Of a stretch of DNA of 64,000 nucleotides, positions 8,467 to 16,797 are shown one piece after another. The translations under genes and the position numbers were made by a program. The stretch covers positions 124,001 through 188,000 of the forward strand of contig NZ_JACHIA010000011.1 of the NCBI RefSeq assembly GCF_014202995.1, read 5' to 3'. Source of the stretch: Longimicrobium terrae. GTDB lineage: Bacteria; Gemmatimonadota; Gemmatimonadetes; Longimicrobiales; Longimicrobiaceae. Every line of letters starts with the position of its first letter. Within the stretch, counting starts at the first letter, position 1. The notes beneath the pieces were generated by a model. That model made no database searches and was not told the DNA's origin. It saw only the letters and a list, made by a program, of their open reading frames with translations.

Positions 8467-9814
8467 GATCGCCTCCGGTCCGGGGCTCGTCGTGACCTGC
8501 GGCGGCATGGAGGTCGGCCAGGGCGCCGGCGGCGTCCAGATAGCCGCGCAGCCGCTCCGTTTCCGCGCGGGCCAGGGCGCGCTCAAAGTCCAGCAGTTCG
8601 ATCAGGCTGAGGTCGCCCGTGCGAAAGGAGGCCAGCGCCGCCTCGCGCTCCTCACGCGCGCCGCGCAGCAGCGCCGCGTCGAAGGCGGACAGCCGGGTGC
8701 GCGCGGCCTCGTAGCGCCCGAGCGCCGCGGCGAGTTCGGCCCTCACCGACGACACGGTCGCGGCACGCTCCGATACGGCCGCCGCGATTTCCGCGTCCGC
8801 CGCGGCGAGCCCCGCCCGGTTCGCGCGGCGCGCGGTGGACGGGAGCGTCACCGATCCCCCCAGCGTGGCGCCGACCATCCCTCCTCCGCCGCCGCCCGCG
8901 CCGAAGCGCTGCACGCCGGCGGCGCCGGACCAGCGGGGGCGCTGGTCGGCCGCGGCCAGCACGCGTCCCGCCCGGGCGCGATCCACCCCCGCCTGCGCGG
9001 ACCGCACGGCGGCCGAGCGGGCGAGCAGCGAATCGGGATCGGGCGGGGGCGGAAGGATGGCGAACGCCGCCCCGGCTTCCACCACGGCCGCGTCGACCAG
9101 CGCATCGCCGTCATCTATCGAACCCAGCAGTCCGATCAGGGCCACGCGGGCGGCGCGGGCACCGGCCAGCGCCTCCGCGCGCTCTCCCTGCACGCGCAGC
9201 CGCTCGGTGCGCAGCCGCAGGACGTCCACGTAGCGCGCTTCGCCCACGGAAAAGCGTGCGGTGAGCGCCTCGCCGGCGGCCGCAAGCAGCGAATCTTCTC
9301 CCGCCAGCCGGCGTGCGATGGCGGACCATCCCGCGGCGGCGGCCAGGGAGCGCGAGACGGCCGCGTCCAGACGCGACACGGCGGCGGTGAGCGACGCTTC
9401 CGCCGCGCGCACGTCCGTGGCGGCAAGGGCGCGCGCCGCGTCACGGCGGCCGGCGGACAGGAACTCCCGCCCGACTTCCACGCGGACGGAGGCCCCGGTC
9501 AGGTCGATGCCGCCGGGTACTTCCTCCACTTCGGCGGAAAGCGCGGCGGGCGGGGCGAAGCCGGATGCCGCGGCACGCGTGCGCGCGGATTCAACCCCGG
9601 CGCGGCGGGCGGACAGCTGGGGGTTGGAGCGCTGCACTGCCTGGCGCAGCGCAACGGTCGCCGGCGTCTCCTGCGCGGAGAGGGCGATGGGGAGCAGCAG
9701 TGCGATGGCGGGCAGCGGCCACGCGCGGCGTCTGCGGACCGGCCCCCGGGGGCCGGCCGCGTGATAGGACGATAGCAAGGAATGCCTCCCTGAACGGACG
9801 CGGTTGCGCCGCAC
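8456..9814 (-). CDS. TolC-family outer-membrane efflux channel
   Basis: A 452-residue protein with an Arg-rich N-terminus and a hydrophobic stretch ending ALSAQ, a probable signal peptide. The mature part shows the two repeated alpha-helical, Ala-rich halves of outer-membrane efflux proteins (for example SNPQLSARRAGVESARTRA early and the ERALARAETERLRGYLDAAGALADLHAA end). It is the first large gene of the metal efflux operon, overlapping the adaptor gene. A Gly-rich insertion (GAGGGGGGMVG) is in the expected barrel or loop region. The N-terminal 25 residues are long for a signal peptide and the true start may be internal. Confidence 0.87.
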   Translation of the reverse strand: MRRNRVRSGRHSLLSSYHAAGPRGPVRRRRAWPLPAIALLLPIALSAQETPATVALRQAVQRSNPQLSARRAGVESARTRAAASGFAPPAALSAEVEEVPGGIDLTGASVRVEVGREFLSAGRRDAARALAATDVRAAEASLTAAVSRLDAAVSRSLAAAAGWSAIARRLAGEDSLLAAAGEALTARFSVGEARYVDVLRLRTERLRVQGERAEALAGARAARVALIGLLGSIDDGDALVDAAVVEAGAAFAILPPPPDPDSLLARSAAVRSAQAGVDRARAGRVLAAADQRPRWSGAAGVQRFGAGGGGGGMVGATLGGSVTLPSTARRANRAGLAAADAEIAAAVSERAATVSSVRAELAAALGRYEAARTRLSAFDAALLRGAREEREAALASFRTGDLSLIELLDFERALARAETERLRGYLDAAGALADLHAAAGHDEPRTGGDHDQ

Positions 9815-9936
9815 CCGCGGGCACGGCGAAGTGCCGGCCCGGGTGCGAGCGAATGGTCTTGTTTTGAGTCAGGGGCGTCCGGAAGCGGACGCGGGCACGT
9901 GTGCGGGCGCGGCGAGAGCCGGCCCCGTGCCGAGGC

Positions 9937-10332
9937 TTACGCGACGGGAGGGCGAAAGTGCGGTTCGGGCGAAACGCTGGCGAGAACGCGCTTTGTGGAG
10001 GTGAAACCGAGGTGGTGCGCGGACGGCCGCACCGGCTCGCCGGCCGCGGCCGGCAGGGCGGGGGCGTGCGCGTGAATGCAGTGGCAGGTGTGCGGCGCCT
10101 GCGGGGCGTGGCCCGGGTCGTCCGCGGGCGCGGGCGGGTGCCCGTGGGAGAGCTGAACCCAGGCGCCGGTCTCGGGCTGCACGTCGCCGTGCCCGTCGTG
10201 GACGTCAGGCACGGCGCGCTCCATCCATCCCAGGACCATGCCCAGGACGGCGAGCAGCGCGGCGGCGCGGAACAGGCGCGAAGCCCGGCGGATCACCACG
10301 CCCTCCGTCCATCGCCGCAGCCCGGGCCGCAC
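9937..10332 (-). CDS. small membrane or exported His-rich protein at the head of the metal-efflux operon
   Basis: A 131-residue protein with one N-terminal hydrophobic helix (about 24-38) followed by a His/Pro/Cys-rich tail containing VHDGHGDV, HTCHCIHAH and further His pairs, which could bind metal ions. GTG codons at 10299 or 10296 would give a shorter, more typical exported start (VIRRASRLFR). It reads in the same direction as the tolC-adaptor-pump genes, 122 bases upstream of tolC. Small His-rich proteins often accompany CusCBA-like systems. No family is firmly recognised; a metal-sensing or chaperoning role is inference. Confidence 0.6.
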   Translation of the reverse strand: MRPGLRRWTEGVVIRRASRLFRAAALLAVLGMVLGWMERAVPDVHDGHGDVQPETGAWVQLSHGHPPAPADDPGHAPQAPHTCHCIHAHAPALPAAAGEPVRPSAHHLGFTSTKRVLASVSPEPHFRPPVA

Positions 10333-10652
10333 CGATCACCCCGCGAAGTGCCTGGGCGCGACGGAGCGGCGAAGCTCGGGAAGAGCTTTGCCGCGGGCGC
10401 GGGCCAGGGGAGGTGCGTGGTGGCGGGCATGCGGGTCCGGTGAATTTTCATCATCCATCAGGGGCGGATGATAGGAGCCGCGCCCCCGCGGGGTCAAGAC
10501 GGGCAATCCTCCGTGTGATCACGGCCATCGGGCGAGGCGTGGGTTGCCGGGCGCACCTCGCGCCTGCATTCTCCCGGGACGGCGCGGCGCGGGGCGGAAT
10601 GCGCGGGCGCCGGCCAGGATCTACGCCCCATCCTCATTGCGCGGAGCACGGA
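10333..10652. other. divergent intergenic region, no clear signals
   Basis: This space separates the minus-strand efflux operon and the plus-strand epimerase gene and must hold both promoters. A GC-rich inverted stretch occurs near 10480-10495 (CGCGCCCCCGCGGGG). I see no convincing -35/-10 pair or known metal-regulator palindrome. Confidence 0.3.
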
Positions 10653-11600
10653 ATGCCCGGTTCGGGAGAGCGGCACGTGATATTCGGGACGGGGCCGGCG
10701 GGGAGCACGCTCGCCGAACTGCTCGCCAGCCGGGGCAAGCAGGTGCGCTGCGTAAACCGCAGCGGCAGGGCGTCGCTCCCCCGCGGGGTGGAGGTGGTTG
10801 CGGGCGACGTGCTGGACCCCATGAACGCGCGGCAGCTGTGCCGGGACGCCGCTGTCGTGTATCACTGCGCCAACGTGCACTACGCGCAGCAGGTGGAGCT
10901 GATGCCGCGCCTTGCGTCCAGCATCACCGAGGCGGCGGCGCGCGCGGGGGCCCGGCTGGTGGTGCTGGACACGCTGTACGTCTACGGCGAAACGCACGGC
11001 GCCGTGATGACGGAGGATACGCCGATGGCGGCGCACACCCGCAAGGGACGCATGCGCGCGGAGCTCGTGGCCGGCTACCTGGAGGCGCAACGCGCCGGCC
11101 GGGTGCGCGTGTCCATGGGGCGCGCGGCGGACTTCTACGGCCCGCGCGTGCTGAACTCGGCGCTGGGCGAGCGGGTGTTTCCCCCCGCGCTCAGGGGAAA
11201 GCCGATGCAGCTGGTGGGCAACATCGACCTGCCGCACAGCTTTGGCTACATCGGCGACGTGGCGCGCGGGCTGGCCACGCTGGGCGAGCGCGACGAAGCG
11301 CTGGGGCGCGCCTGGCTGCTCCCCGTGGCGCCGCCGGTGTCGCAGCGCGGGATGGCGGAAAAGATCGCGTCGCAGCTGGGCCAGCCGGCACGCGTGCGCA
11401 CGCTGCCCAGGCTGGGCGCCCGCGCGCTGGGGCTGTTCGATTCGTTCATGCGCGAATTCGTGGAGATGTTCTACCAGTACACGGAGCCGCAGGTGGTGGA
11501 TTCGTCCGCGTTCGAGCAGGCGTTCGGGTACGGCGCCACGCCGGTGGACGAGGGGCTGGCGGCAACCATCGAGTGGTATCGCCGCCGCGAGCAGCAGTGA
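10653..11600 (+). CDS. NAD-dependent epimerase/dehydratase (extended SDR)
   Basis: A 315-residue protein. The Rossmann dinucleotide motif is GTGPAG near residue 11, followed by an Arg-containing second strand (VRCVNRSG). The position of the SDR catalytic YxxxK is not clearly conserved: TLYVYGETHG is present, but a nearby TRKGRMRAE stands where the Lys helix is expected. This suggests an atypical or reductase-like member. The ATG at 10653 is chosen for GGAG 7 bases upstream and because the nucleotide-binding motif begins right after it. The substrate, probably a sugar nucleotide or isoprenoid-like molecule, is not identifiable. Confidence 0.82.
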   Translation: MPGSGERHVIFGTGPAGSTLAELLASRGKQVRCVNRSGRASLPRGVEVVAGDVLDPMNARQLCRDAAVVYHCANVHYAQQVELMPRLASSITEAAARAGARLVVLDTLYVYGETHGAVMTEDTPMAAHTRKGRMRAELVAGYLEAQRAGRVRVSMGRAADFYGPRVLNSALGERVFPPALRGKPMQLVGNIDLPHSFGYIGDVARGLATLGERDEALGRAWLLPVAPPVSQRGMAEKIASQLGQPARVRTLPRLGARALGLFDSFMREFVEMFYQYTEPQVVDSSAFEQAFGYGATPVDEGLAATIEWYRRREQQ

Positions 11601-11618
11601 CGTTCCGGCTGGATGACG

Positions 11619-11661
11619 AACGAGGAGGGCGGAGAGGATTTCTCTCCGCCCTCCTCGTTTG
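11619..11661. terminator. terminator after the epimerase gene
   Basis: A perfect 18-bp stem (11619-11636 with 11642-11659) and a 5-base loop, ending GTTTG. It begins 19 bases after the epimerase stop. The following 240 bases, to the end of the histidine kinase gene, hold nothing I recognise. Confidence 0.78.
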
Positions 11662-11900
11662 CTGGACGTGGGTCAGCTGATTCCGCAAAGCCGGGGTGCA
11701 CTCTCTTTCCACCGCAGATTCACAGCGTCGCCTTCAGACTGACGGCAGGAAGAAGGAACTCGTCGCCGCCATTCTGCAAGGAGGCGCCGCGCGGGAGCTC
11801 CCCCAGCCGCGGTCCCGGGTCAGCCGCGAACGATCCGCCGATGCGACCTTCCGCTTATTCCGGTCATCCACCAGAGAGCGACTCACCCCGCCGGAACGGG

Positions 11901-13175
11901 TCAGGCGGCGGGCGGGGCGAGGGGGAGGGTGAAGTGGAAGGTGCTGCCCTCGCCGGGCGCGCTCTCGGCCCAGACGCGGCCGCCGTGCTGCGTCACGATC
12001 CCCTGCACGATCGCCAGCCCCAGGCCGATGCCCCGGCGGTCGTTGCGGCTGGCCTGCCAGAAGCGGTCGAACAGGTGGGACAGGTGCTCGGCGGGCATCC
12101 CCAGCCCGGAATCCGCCACGTGAAAGCGCACCGTCTCCCCATCCACCGTGGCGCCGAGCGTGATGCGCCCGCCGCGCGGCGTAAACTTGACCGCGTTGCC
12201 GCCCAGATTGCTGAACACCTGCAGGACGCGCGCGCGGTCCGCCAGCACGCGCGGCAGCGCACCATCACATTCCGCCACCAGCGTGATTCCCGCGTCGTCC
12301 GCCAGCGGGCGCAGCAGGTCCACGGCTTCGCTGATCAGCGACGCGGGCGAGGCGGGCGCCGGCTCCACCGAAAGGCGGCCCGCGTCCACGCGCGCCACGT
12401 CCAGCAGGTCCTCGATCATGCGGTTCATCTGCTGCGCCGAGCGGTCGATCATGTCCAGCTGCCGCTTGACCTGCGGGTTCTCCGCCGGGACGAGTTCGCG
12501 CAGGAACGACGCGGCCATCATCACCACGCCCAGCGGGTTGCGGAGATCGTGGGAGACCACGGCCAGCATCTGGTCACGCGCGGTGATGGCGTTCTGCGCG
12601 TTGGCGTACAGCCGCGCGTTGTCCACCGCGAGGGCGGCGCGGCGCGCGAGTTCGTCCGCCAGGCGCAGGTCCTCGCCGGAAAACACGCGGTCCGGCCCAT
12701 CGGAAACCAGAAGCAGCAGGCCCAGCAGCTTTTCGCGCGCAACCAGCGGGGCCAGAATCAGCGAGCGCGGCGCCATGGCCCGCAGAAGCGCCAGGTGCCG
12801 CTCATCCTGCGCGATCTCAATCAACTCCTCGTCCGTGACGGTGGCGATCAGCTTGGGCTGGCCCGCCGCCATCGCCTGGAACGAAAGCGGATCGCGCGCC
12901 GGCTGCACCGGATACGCCATCAGCTTCTCCAGCTTTTCGCGCAGGGCGGGATCACGGTGGTCCACCGCCAGCCGCTCCGCCGAGCCGTCCTCGTTCAGGA
13001 TGTCGATGAGGCACGCGTCCGCAAAGTCCTGCACGGCGAGCGCGGCGACGGCGCGCAGCGTGGTGGCGTAATCCAGCGATCCGGCCAGAGTTTCGCCCGC
13101 GCGCGCCAGAAATGTCTGCCGCGCCTGATCCTGCGTGCTGCCGGGCGGAGCGGTGGTGGGAACGGGTGCGGTCAT
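11901..13175 (-). CDS. GAF-domain sensor histidine kinase
   Basis: A 424-residue cytoplasmic kinase with no membrane segment. Order: a GAF domain (about 25-190), a short linker helix, HisKA with the phospho-acceptor in SHDLRNP (His209), and HATPase_c with the N box (NLGGNAVKF), G1 (DSGLGMP) and G2 (GIGLGLAI). It should sense a soluble or bound signal through GAF and autophosphorylate. There is no response-regulator gene next to it, so it is an orphan kinase. The ATG at 13175 avoids a Pro-rich, non-homologous leader; an in-frame ATG at 13232 exists. Confidence 0.88.
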   Translation of the reverse strand: MTAPVPTTAPPGSTQDQARQTFLARAGETLAGSLDYATTLRAVAALAVQDFADACLIDILNEDGSAERLAVDHRDPALREKLEKLMAYPVQPARDPLSFQAMAAGQPKLIATVTDEELIEIAQDERHLALLRAMAPRSLILAPLVAREKLLGLLLLVSDGPDRVFSGEDLRLADELARRAALAVDNARLYANAQNAITARDQMLAVVSHDLRNPLGVVMMAASFLRELVPAENPQVKRQLDMIDRSAQQMNRMIEDLLDVARVDAGRLSVEPAPASPASLISEAVDLLRPLADDAGITLVAECDGALPRVLADRARVLQVFSNLGGNAVKFTPRGGRITLGATVDGETVRFHVADSGLGMPAEHLSHLFDRFWQASRNDRRGIGLGLAIVQGIVTQHGGRVWAESAPGEGSTFHFTLPLAPPAA

Positions 13176-13301
13176 GGAATCGGCGGCGTGGGGCGGGGGA
13201 GTCGGCGTGCCCGGACGACGGACGGCCTGCACGCAGTCTAACGCCTCGTCGCCGCGAAGCCCACTTCCGGGTGGGCGCGGGCTGTCTCAACTGCCGTTTC
13301 A

Positions 13302-13368
13302 CACGGAGGTCACGGAGGATGCACGGAGGTCACGAAGGAACCGCGTTGGTTCTCCCGTGACCTCCGTG
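13302..13368. repeat. short direct and inverted repeats of CACGGAGGTCAC
   Basis: CACGGAGGTCAC occurs at 13302-13313 and 13322-13333, and its reverse complement at 13357-13368. The outer copies can form a 12-bp stem. It lies in the 320-base space between two minus-strand genes (the kinase gene and the nuclease-inhibitor gene); apart from it the space looks empty. It may be a dispersed intergenic repeat or a weak terminator for the upstream inhibitor gene. Confidence 0.55.
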
Positions 13369-13498
13369 TCCTCAAGGAGATGGGCGGATGGATGGTGAGG
13401 CGTCCGCGTCGGCGGCGGGCATGGTCTCCCCCGCGCGTCTGATCGTCCGTTCCGGCGACTGCGTTCCTCGTAGCCGCTCCGGCCGACTCAGCCGGTGG

Positions 13499-13906
13499 TC
13501 AGGTCTCGATCGCGGTCGTGTGCAGGCCCGCGAGGCCGCCGCCCGCCGTGCCGATCAGGTAGCACTCCACCTGCGGCGCGCCGATGCGAAACACGCGCAC
13601 GTCGGGCATGCGCTCGCGCAGATGGTCGCGCAGCGCCTGGTAGCGGCCCGCCGCGGCAACGCCGACCGGATCGTTGGGATCCACGTTCTCGATGTGGTGC
13701 TGAAAGAAGCGCTCCAGCGTGACCTCGCGCGCCTCCTCGCCGGGCCTGCCCACCACCGCCCCGATGCGCTCCGGCGCCAAGTCCGCGGCCGTGCCGGGGT
13801 AGGAAACGAAGTCGAACGGGTAGTCGGCTTCGGACACATACGGCAGCCCCTGGGCGGCGCTCTCCAGCTCGGTGCGCAGGGCGGACACGTCGGGCGTTTC
13901 GGTCAT
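13499..13906 (-). CDS. nuclease A inhibitor-like protein (NuiA family)
   Basis: A 135-residue acidic protein. The segment YVSEADYPFDFVSYPG (about 24-39) and the C-terminal run VECYLIGTAGGGLAGLHTTAIET match the characteristic beginning and end of the NuiA family, whose founding member in Anabaena tightly inhibits the secreted nuclease NucA. No signal peptide is seen, so it acts in the cytoplasm. It is transcribed away from a secreted NUC1-family (NucA-like) nuclease gene starting 403 bases upstream, which strongly suggests that it protects the producer from that enzyme. GAGG lies 6 bases before the ATG at 13906. The family call is from motif memory; no search was run. Confidence 0.85.
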   Translation of the reverse strand: MTETPDVSALRTELESAAQGLPYVSEADYPFDFVSYPGTAADLAPERIGAVVGRPGEEAREVTLERFFQHHIENVDPNDPVGVAAAGRYQALRDHLRERMPDVRVFRIGAPQVECYLIGTAGGGLAGLHTTAIET

Positions 13907-14212
13907 CGGTCCTCGAGGGCTGGGGAATGGGGCATGGGCCGCCAACATAGCCGCCCGCCGCCGCCCCTCCAAGGGTCCGCACGGCGGATCGCGCCACGCG
14001 CGCCGCCACCTCCGCGCGGGTGGCCGGCCATCTCCCCGTCCGCGCGGTTCCCCTCACATCCCGCCAGACTCGATCCATCAGGAGGGAGAAGAAAACGCCT
14101 GTTCATCGTGGCGATTTCGTGGCTCCTCCGAGACATATCGGCCTTGTCACGACGCGCGGAACCCGTTTGGCCGTCACAATTTACGACGGAACGGCCGTTT
14201 TGGGGCGCGGTG

Positions 14213-14241
14213 TTCCCGGTAAGTCGTTCCGTGGCTATTAT
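14213..14241 (+). promoter_or_regulatory. possible promoter of the secreted nuclease gene
   Basis: TTCCCG (14213-14218), a 17-base spacer and TATTAT (14236-14241) form a weak -35 with a good -10. The predicted RNA start would be about 60 bases upstream of the GTG at 14309. The rest of the 402-base divergent space (13907-14308) shows no clear operator; the reverse promoter for the inhibitor gene was not found. Confidence 0.3.
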
Positions 14242-14308
14242 TTGCGGACACAGACGGACCCCTCTGACCGGAATCTGCCCTTTGTCTGGTACCTTTCCGC
14301 GCGCCGCC

Positions 14309-16432
14309 GTGCGGCGCAGCTGGCTGGCCGCGGCCCTGATGCTTTCCGCGGCGGCCTGTACTGATCAGCCGACCGCCACCACGCCCGTTCCCGCCACGGA
14401 CGGCGCCGCGCCGAGCGAACTGCTCTCGTGCCGCGTCACCGTGAGCAGCGGCGTGATGTCCTGCACGTCGCCCACCGGCGGCGCGGAGGGCGGACCGTCT
14501 CGCACCGTGTACGGCGGGCAGAACAGCCTGATGCGGCTTACGTCCACCAACCTGCAGAACGTGGGCGGCACCTTTCAGTTCGACGTCACCGTCACCAACC
14601 TGCTCACGGACCAGGCCATCGGCACCCGCGACGGCGTGACGGCCCACCCGCAGGGCGTGCGCGTCTTTCTCGTGTCCGAGCCCAGCGTCACGGGCGGCAC
14701 CGGGTCGGTTTCGGTGGCCAACGCCACCGGCGACTCCACCATCACCGCGCCGGACCAGCCCTACTTCCAGTACAACGGCGTGCTCGCGCCGAATGCTACC
14801 TCGCCGGCCAAGCGCTGGAGCTTCGCGCTGAACGGGGCGGTGGAAAGCTTCTCGTTCCAGGTGATGCTTTCCACCGAAGCGCAGGCCAGGCTGGTCATCA
14901 GCGAGCTGCTGGCCAACCCCGCCGCCGTGGCGGACGCGGACGGCGAGTACGTGGAAGTGTACAACGCGGGCCGCTTTCCGGTGAACCTGCGCGGCTTCAA
15001 CGTGCGTGACAACGCCAACGTCGTCGACACCATCAAGACCGACGTGATGGTGGAGCGCGGCGGCTACGCGGTGCTGGCCCGCCTTACCGACCGCACCCGC
15101 AACGGCAACGTGGACGCGGACTACTCGTACACCACGGTCGTCGGCCCCACGGCCACCAGCCTCACCTTCAGCAACAGCGGCGCGGACCGGTTCGTCATCA
15201 AGTCCGGCGCGGGTGTGACGCTGGACTCGGTGGCGTACACCAGCACCAGCATCGTGGCCAAGAACGGCATCGCCCGCGAGCTGGTGAACCTGACGGCCGA
15301 CAACACCCTGGTGGACGGCGCCAACTGGGCCGACGCCACGCAGAACTTCAGCACCACCGACCGCGGCACCCCCGGTTTTGCCCGCGGCGGCACGGGCGGC
15401 GGCACGGTGGGCGACACCACCACCACGCCGGTGGGCCCGGTGACGACGGTCGCGGTTTCGCCGTCCAACGCCACCCTGAACCCCGGCGGGACGCAGCAGT
15501 ACACCGCCACGGGGCGCGACTCCGGCGGCCGCACGGCCAGCACCACGTTCACGTGGAGCAGCACCAGCACGTCGGTGGCCACGGTGAGCGCCAGCGGCCT
15601 GGTGACGGCCGTCGCCAACGGCACCACCACCATCCGCGCCACCTCGGCCAACGGCGTCATCGGCAGCGCGACGCTCACGGTGGCCACGGCCAGCACGGGC
15701 ACCGCCAGCTACCTGAACCACCTGGAGTTCGGCGTTCCGGTGGACGCGGACAGCAGCAACGACATCCGCCTGAACAAGCCGCAGTTCGCGCTGTCGTACA
15801 ACGCGGCGCGCGGCGGGCCCAACTGGGTGAGCTGGGACCTGAACGCCTCGCACTTCGGCGGCGCGGACCGCTGCGACTGCTTCATGGCCGATTCCACGCT
15901 GCCGGCCGGCACGCGGCTGATCACCACGTCCGACTACACGGGCAGCGGATACAGCCGCGGCCACATGGTGATGAGCACGCAGCGCACGGTCAATCAGTTC
16001 GAGAACGCCACCACGTTCCGCATGACCAACATCCTGCCGCAGATCCAGGACATGAACGGCGGCCCGTGGCTCAAGTTCGAGAACTACAACAACGACCTTG
16101 CGCGGGTGAACAACAAGGAAGTGTACAACATCGCGGGCGGCGTCTACACCGCCAATCCCGCGACGCTGAACAACGCGGGCAAGGTGGCCATCCCCACGCA
16201 CACCTGGAAGATCATCGTGGTGATGAACCGCGGCGAAGGCCTGGCCAACGTCACCAGCGCCAGCTCCATCCAGGTGATCGCGGTGATCATGCCCAACCAG
16301 GCCGGCATTCAGAACAACGACTGGCCGCAGTACCGCACTTCGGTGGACAACATCGAAGCGCTGACGGGCTACAACTTCCTGTCGCTGCTGCCGGACGCCA
16401 TCGAGAACGCGGTGGAAGCGTCGGCCAACTGA
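14309..16432 (+). CDS. secreted DNA/RNA non-specific endonuclease lipoprotein (LTD-BIG2-NUC1)
   Basis: A 707-residue protein from a GTG start (an inference: it gives RRSWLAAALMLSAAAC, a lipoprotein signal with Cys17). After a Ser/Thr-rich region come a lamin-tail domain (about 194-350, VISELLANP... GEYVEVYN), a bacterial Ig-like BIG2 domain (about 378-460) and a C-terminal NUC1 endonuclease (about 469-707). Catalytic features: SRGHM (549-553, His552 as general base), MTNILPQ with Asn574 as Mg2+ ligand, and Glu591 in WLKFEN. The usual Asp of DRGH is Ser here. It should degrade extracellular or surface nucleic acid. The NuiA-like gene next door is its likely inhibitor. The frame extends far upstream without coding character. 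Confidence 0.88.
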   Translation: MRRSWLAAALMLSAAACTDQPTATTPVPATDGAAPSELLSCRVTVSSGVMSCTSPTGGAEGGPSRTVYGGQNSLMRLTSTNLQNVGGTFQFDVTVTNLLTDQAIGTRDGVTAHPQGVRVFLVSEPSVTGGTGSVSVANATGDSTITAPDQPYFQYNGVLAPNATSPAKRWSFALNGAVESFSFQVMLSTEAQARLVISELLANPAAVADADGEYVEVYNAGRFPVNLRGFNVRDNANVVDTIKTDVMVERGGYAVLARLTDRTRNGNVDADYSYTTVVGPTATSLTFSNSGADRFVIKSGAGVTLDSVAYTSTSIVAKNGIARELVNLTADNTLVDGANWADATQNFSTTDRGTPGFARGGTGGGTVGDTTTTPVGPVTTVAVSPSNATLNPGGTQQYTATGRDSGGRTASTTFTWSSTSTSVATVSASGLVTAVANGTTTIRATSANGVIGSATLTVATASTGTASYLNHLEFGVPVDADSSNDIRLNKPQFALSYNAARGGPNWVSWDLNASHFGGADRCDCFMADSTLPAGTRLITTSDYTGSGYSRGHMVMSTQRTVNQFENATTFRMTNILPQIQDMNGGPWLKFENYNNDLARVNNKEVYNIAGGVYTANPATLNNAGKVAIPTHTWKIIVVMNRGEGLANVTSASSIQVIAVIMPNQAGIQNNDWPQYRTSVDNIEALTGYNFLSLLPDAIENAVEASAN

Positions 16433-16491
16433 TCCGGTTCCTGTCGGGATCGCGCTGATGTGATCCACGAAGGCGGGTTGGATGGATGAAA

Positions 16492-16533
16492 AGAACGGGG
16501 GAGCCGGCATTGCGCCGGCTCCCCCGTTCTCGT
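16492..16533 (+). terminator. terminator after the nuclease gene
   Basis: A perfect 17-bp stem (16492-16508 with 16514-16530), AGAACGGGGGAGCCGGC, with a 5-base loop and a short TCGTTT tail, 60 bases after the nuclease stop. Confidence 0.72.
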
Positions 16534-16635
16534 TTGGCGCCATGGATGAGCAGTGCGCATCGGCAGATGATCCCATCCCCCGAGCCAAGCTTCGTGGGAG
16601 ATGCGTTGATTCGGATTGTCGCGCGTCCGCCATCC

Positions 16636-16690
16636 AGGAGCGAATGAATTCGCCGCTGGAAAAGCACGAAGTCCGCCTGCGCGGACTGGG
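16636..16690 (+). repeat. dispersed repeat, GAAGTCCGCC(T)GCGCGGACTG family
   Basis: Contains GAAGTCCGCCTGCGCGGACT, a perfect short palindrome core found again at 32870-32890, 33021-33040, 33131-33150 (reverse) and 56344-56364. Its left part (GAGCGAATGAATTCGCCGCT) resembles the end of the separate repeat seen at 28651, so this copy is a composite of two families. It lies downstream of the nuclease terminator, between convergent genes. Confidence 0.7.
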
Positions 16691-16797
16691 GCGGCGGGAT
16701 GTCGCGGGTGTCCCGGAACGGGCGCCCGCGAACGATCAGGACGACCGGCGAGATCGTGCGCGCGGTGGCGGATGGGGACGTGGTCGTGTCCGCGGGA

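Noticed and set aside
1-10332. Genomic island or prophage suggested by the ImmA/IrrE-like peptidase and efflux genes
   Set aside because: No integrase, att repeats, tRNA or phage genes are visible, and base composition does not change across this stretch.
14174-16633. 819-residue open frame antisense to the nuclease
   Set aside because: Composition (Arg/His/Val/Gly runs) is that of a shadow frame in GC-rich DNA; no motif, and the opposite strand has a clear multi-domain protein.
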